A stretch of DNA of 64,000 bases, from positions 1 to 64,000 of the forward strand of contig CBFHKO010000009.1 in the NCBI GenBank assembly GCA_965656445.1, read 5' to 3'. Shown piece by piece: positions 62,840 to 64,000 of this stretch. Position 1 is the stretch's first letter, and every line of letters starts with the position of its first letter. The notes beneath the pieces are model-generated. The model was given only the letters and a program-made list of their open reading frames with translations. It searched no databases and was not told where the DNA came from. The position numbers and the translations under genes are program-made. The DNA is from JAHEJA01 sp965656445. GTDB taxonomy: Bacteria > Pseudomonadota > Alphaproteobacteria > Rhodobacterales > Rhodobacteraceae.

Positions 62840-64000
62840 TTGAACATATTGTTCATTATGTATGACCAACTCAGGTTCGATTACCTAAGTTGCGCAGGAC
62901 ATCCACATTTGCACACGCCGAACTTTGATCGAGTGGCGAATATGGGTGTGCGGTTTACGAATGCCTTTGTTCAATCGCCCGTCTGCGGTGGGTCGCGTAT
63001 GTGTTTTTACACGGGGCGTTATGCGTCGTCGCATGGGGCGCATTGGAACGGGTTTCCCCTGCGTGTTGGCGAAATGACAATGGGCGATCATCTTAGAAAC
63101 GCGGGAATGGACGCTTGGCTCATCGGTAAAACCCATATGAAAGCCGATAGCGAAGGTATGGCGCGTCTTGGCCTCAGCCCAGATAGCGTGATTGGCGCGC
63201 GGCAGGCTGAATGTGGTTTTGATACGTGGATCCGCGATGACGGGTTATGGGGACTGGGTCCAGATGGGTGGTACGATGAAAAGCGCTCGCCCTATAACGA
63301 ATATTTGAAATCTAAGGGATATGAGTCAGAAAACCCTTGGGCCGATTTTGCCAATGCGGGCATCGATGGCGACAAAGTTGCCTCAGGTTGGATTTTCAGA
63401 AATGCGGATAAACCAGCGAATATCAAAGAAACTGATAGCGAAACACCTTGGCTGACGCGCAAGACCATTGAGTTTATGGACGCGATGCAGGGCAAAGATC
63501 CTTGGTGTGCGCATGTCAGCTATATAAAACCGCATTGGCCCTATATTGTGCCAGCGCCGTATCACGACATGTTTGGCACCAACCACGTTCCTGCGCCAAC
63601 GCGGGATGAGGTTGAACTTGAAAATCCACAGCCCGTATTTGGCGCCTATCAGCAAAACAAAATTGCTCAGGCCTTTCAAAAAGACGAGGTGAGGCAAAAG
63701 GTCATTCCCGCCTATATGGGATTGATCAAGCAATGTGATGATCAATTGGGCCATATTCTTGATTACCTTGAAGAAACGGGACAGATCAAAGATACAATGA
63801 TCGTTCTCACCTCGGATCACGGGGATTACTTGGGCGATCACTGGATGGGGGAAAAAGATCTTTTCCATGATCCGTCTGTCAAAATTCCCATGATCATCTA
63901 TGATCCCCGAAGCGATTGTGACGCAACACGGGGCACAACTTGTGATGCTCTGGTTGAATCTATTGACCTCACAGCGACCTTCATCGAAGCGGCGGGGGGC
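62840..64000 (+). CDS. Sulfatase / phosphonate monoester hydrolase-like enzyme (partial)
   Basis: 387 codons, cut by the window end. TTG start (MNILFIMYDQLRFDYLSCAG) with AGGGAG upstream; an ATG at 62858 is possible but would lose the first strand. Alkaline phosphatase superfamily: Asp9 metal ligand, the Cys49-Gly-Gly-Ser-Arg53 motif where Cys would become formylglycine, GKTHMKAD, and the metal-binding LTSDHGDYLGDH. Position 3 of the CxPxR motif is Gly rather than Pro or Ala, which is unusual. Substrate unknown: a sulfate or phosphonate ester. Confidence 0.88.
   Translation, partial: MNILFIMYDQLRFDYLSCAGHPHLHTPNFDRVANMGVRFTNAFVQSPVCGGSRMCFYTGRYASSHGAHWNGFPLRVGEMTMGDHLRNAGMDAWLIGKTHMKADSEGMARLGLSPDSVIGARQAECGFDTWIRDDGLWGLGPDGWYDEKRSPYNEYLKSKGYESENPWADFANAGIDGDKVASGWIFRNADKPANIKETDSETPWLTRKTIEFMDAMQGKDPWCAHVSYIKPHWPYIVPAPYHDMFGTNHVPAPTRDEVELENPQPVFGAYQQNKIAQAFQKDEVRQKVIPAYMGLIKQCDDQLGHILDYLEETGQIKDTMIVLTSDHGDYLGDHWMGEKDLFHDPSVKIPMIIYDPRSDCDATRGTTCDALVESIDLTATFIEAAGG
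62841..62855. promoter_or_regulatory. Inverted repeat TGAAC-ATATT-GTTCA at the sulfatase start
   Basis: Same half-sites as the two IclR candidates, in reverse order, over the sulfatase start codon. Binding here could block translation-start-proximal transcription. Confidence 0.4.

Noticed and set aside
1..64000. tRNA or rRNA genes
   Set aside because: I saw no cloverleaf-type or rRNA-like sequence on reading, but no covariance search could be run.

Overview
The window looks like part of a large extrachromosomal replicon (plasmid or chromid) of a marine Rhodobacteraceae (Roseobacter group) bacterium. This rests on a Rep_3-type replication initiator next to a DnaA box, degenerate ~22-bp iterons and an AT-rich stretch, a divergent parA-parB pair, a 2,3-dihydroxypropane-1-sulfonate (DHPS) operon of the roseobacter layout, and typical alphaproteobacterial families (CysN/C fusion, CopA-CueR, OxyR-KatG, monomeric isocitrate dehydrogenase, TRAP transporter). 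I see no rRNA, tRNA or CRISPR array. Genus is inference only.

Layout, left half. 0.35-4.2 kb: four-gene molybdenum hydroxylase operon ending in a small MoaD/ThiS-like protein. 4.4-6.2 kb: a TPR protein resembling type III secretion class II chaperones, coupled to a 461-residue disordered protein. 6.4-9.3 kb: cysD-cysNC sulfate activation. 9.3-15.1 kb: LysR regulator divergent from a catabolic operon (DUF1185 protein, alpha/beta hydrolase, flavin reductase, luciferase-like monooxygenase, aldehyde dehydrogenase). 15.1-19.5 kb: accessory island with unknown genes, one interrupted by a stop codon, 44-bp tandem repeats, a parS-like site and an IS607-type element whose recombinase is frameshifted. 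19.5-30.7 kb: ilvD, a P-loop kinase, an MttB-like methyltransferase, a GntR-led operon (DHDPS-like lyase, aldehyde dehydrogenase, FAD amine oxidase), and monomeric isocitrate dehydrogenase.

Layout, right half. 30.7-34.9 kb: the replication and partition module. 35-39.5 kb: copA-cueR under a textbook CueR promoter, a periplasmic rhodanese and a galactose mutarotase. 39.8-41.2 kb: a decayed RTX gene that runs into oxyR. 41-44.2 kb: oxyR divergent from katG. 44.3-55.5 kb: a complete DHPS operon: small membrane protein, TRAP transporter, HpsN, two further dehydrogenases, SuyAB, sulfolactate dehydrogenase and a YeiH-type exporter, divergent from a LacI regulator with two operators. Then azlCD, a tungstate ABC transporter (tupBCA), a heme-binding GlcG/HbpS protein, an MFS transporter, a DUF3179 protein, and an IclR regulator divergent from a sulfatase cut by the window end.

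How it works together. The replicon is rich in sulfur and one-carbon/nitrogen catabolism. DHPS would enter by TRAP transport, be oxidised to (R)-sulfolactate, and be cleaved by SuyAB to pyruvate and sulfite, with sulfite or its product exported. Several regulators sit beside palindromes that fit their families (LysR, GntR, LacI, CueR, IclR), so much of the control can be read from the sequence. The least explained parts are the chaperone-like pair, the luciferase-like catabolic operon, the three-gene IS607-type element, and inverted repeats shared between distant loci.
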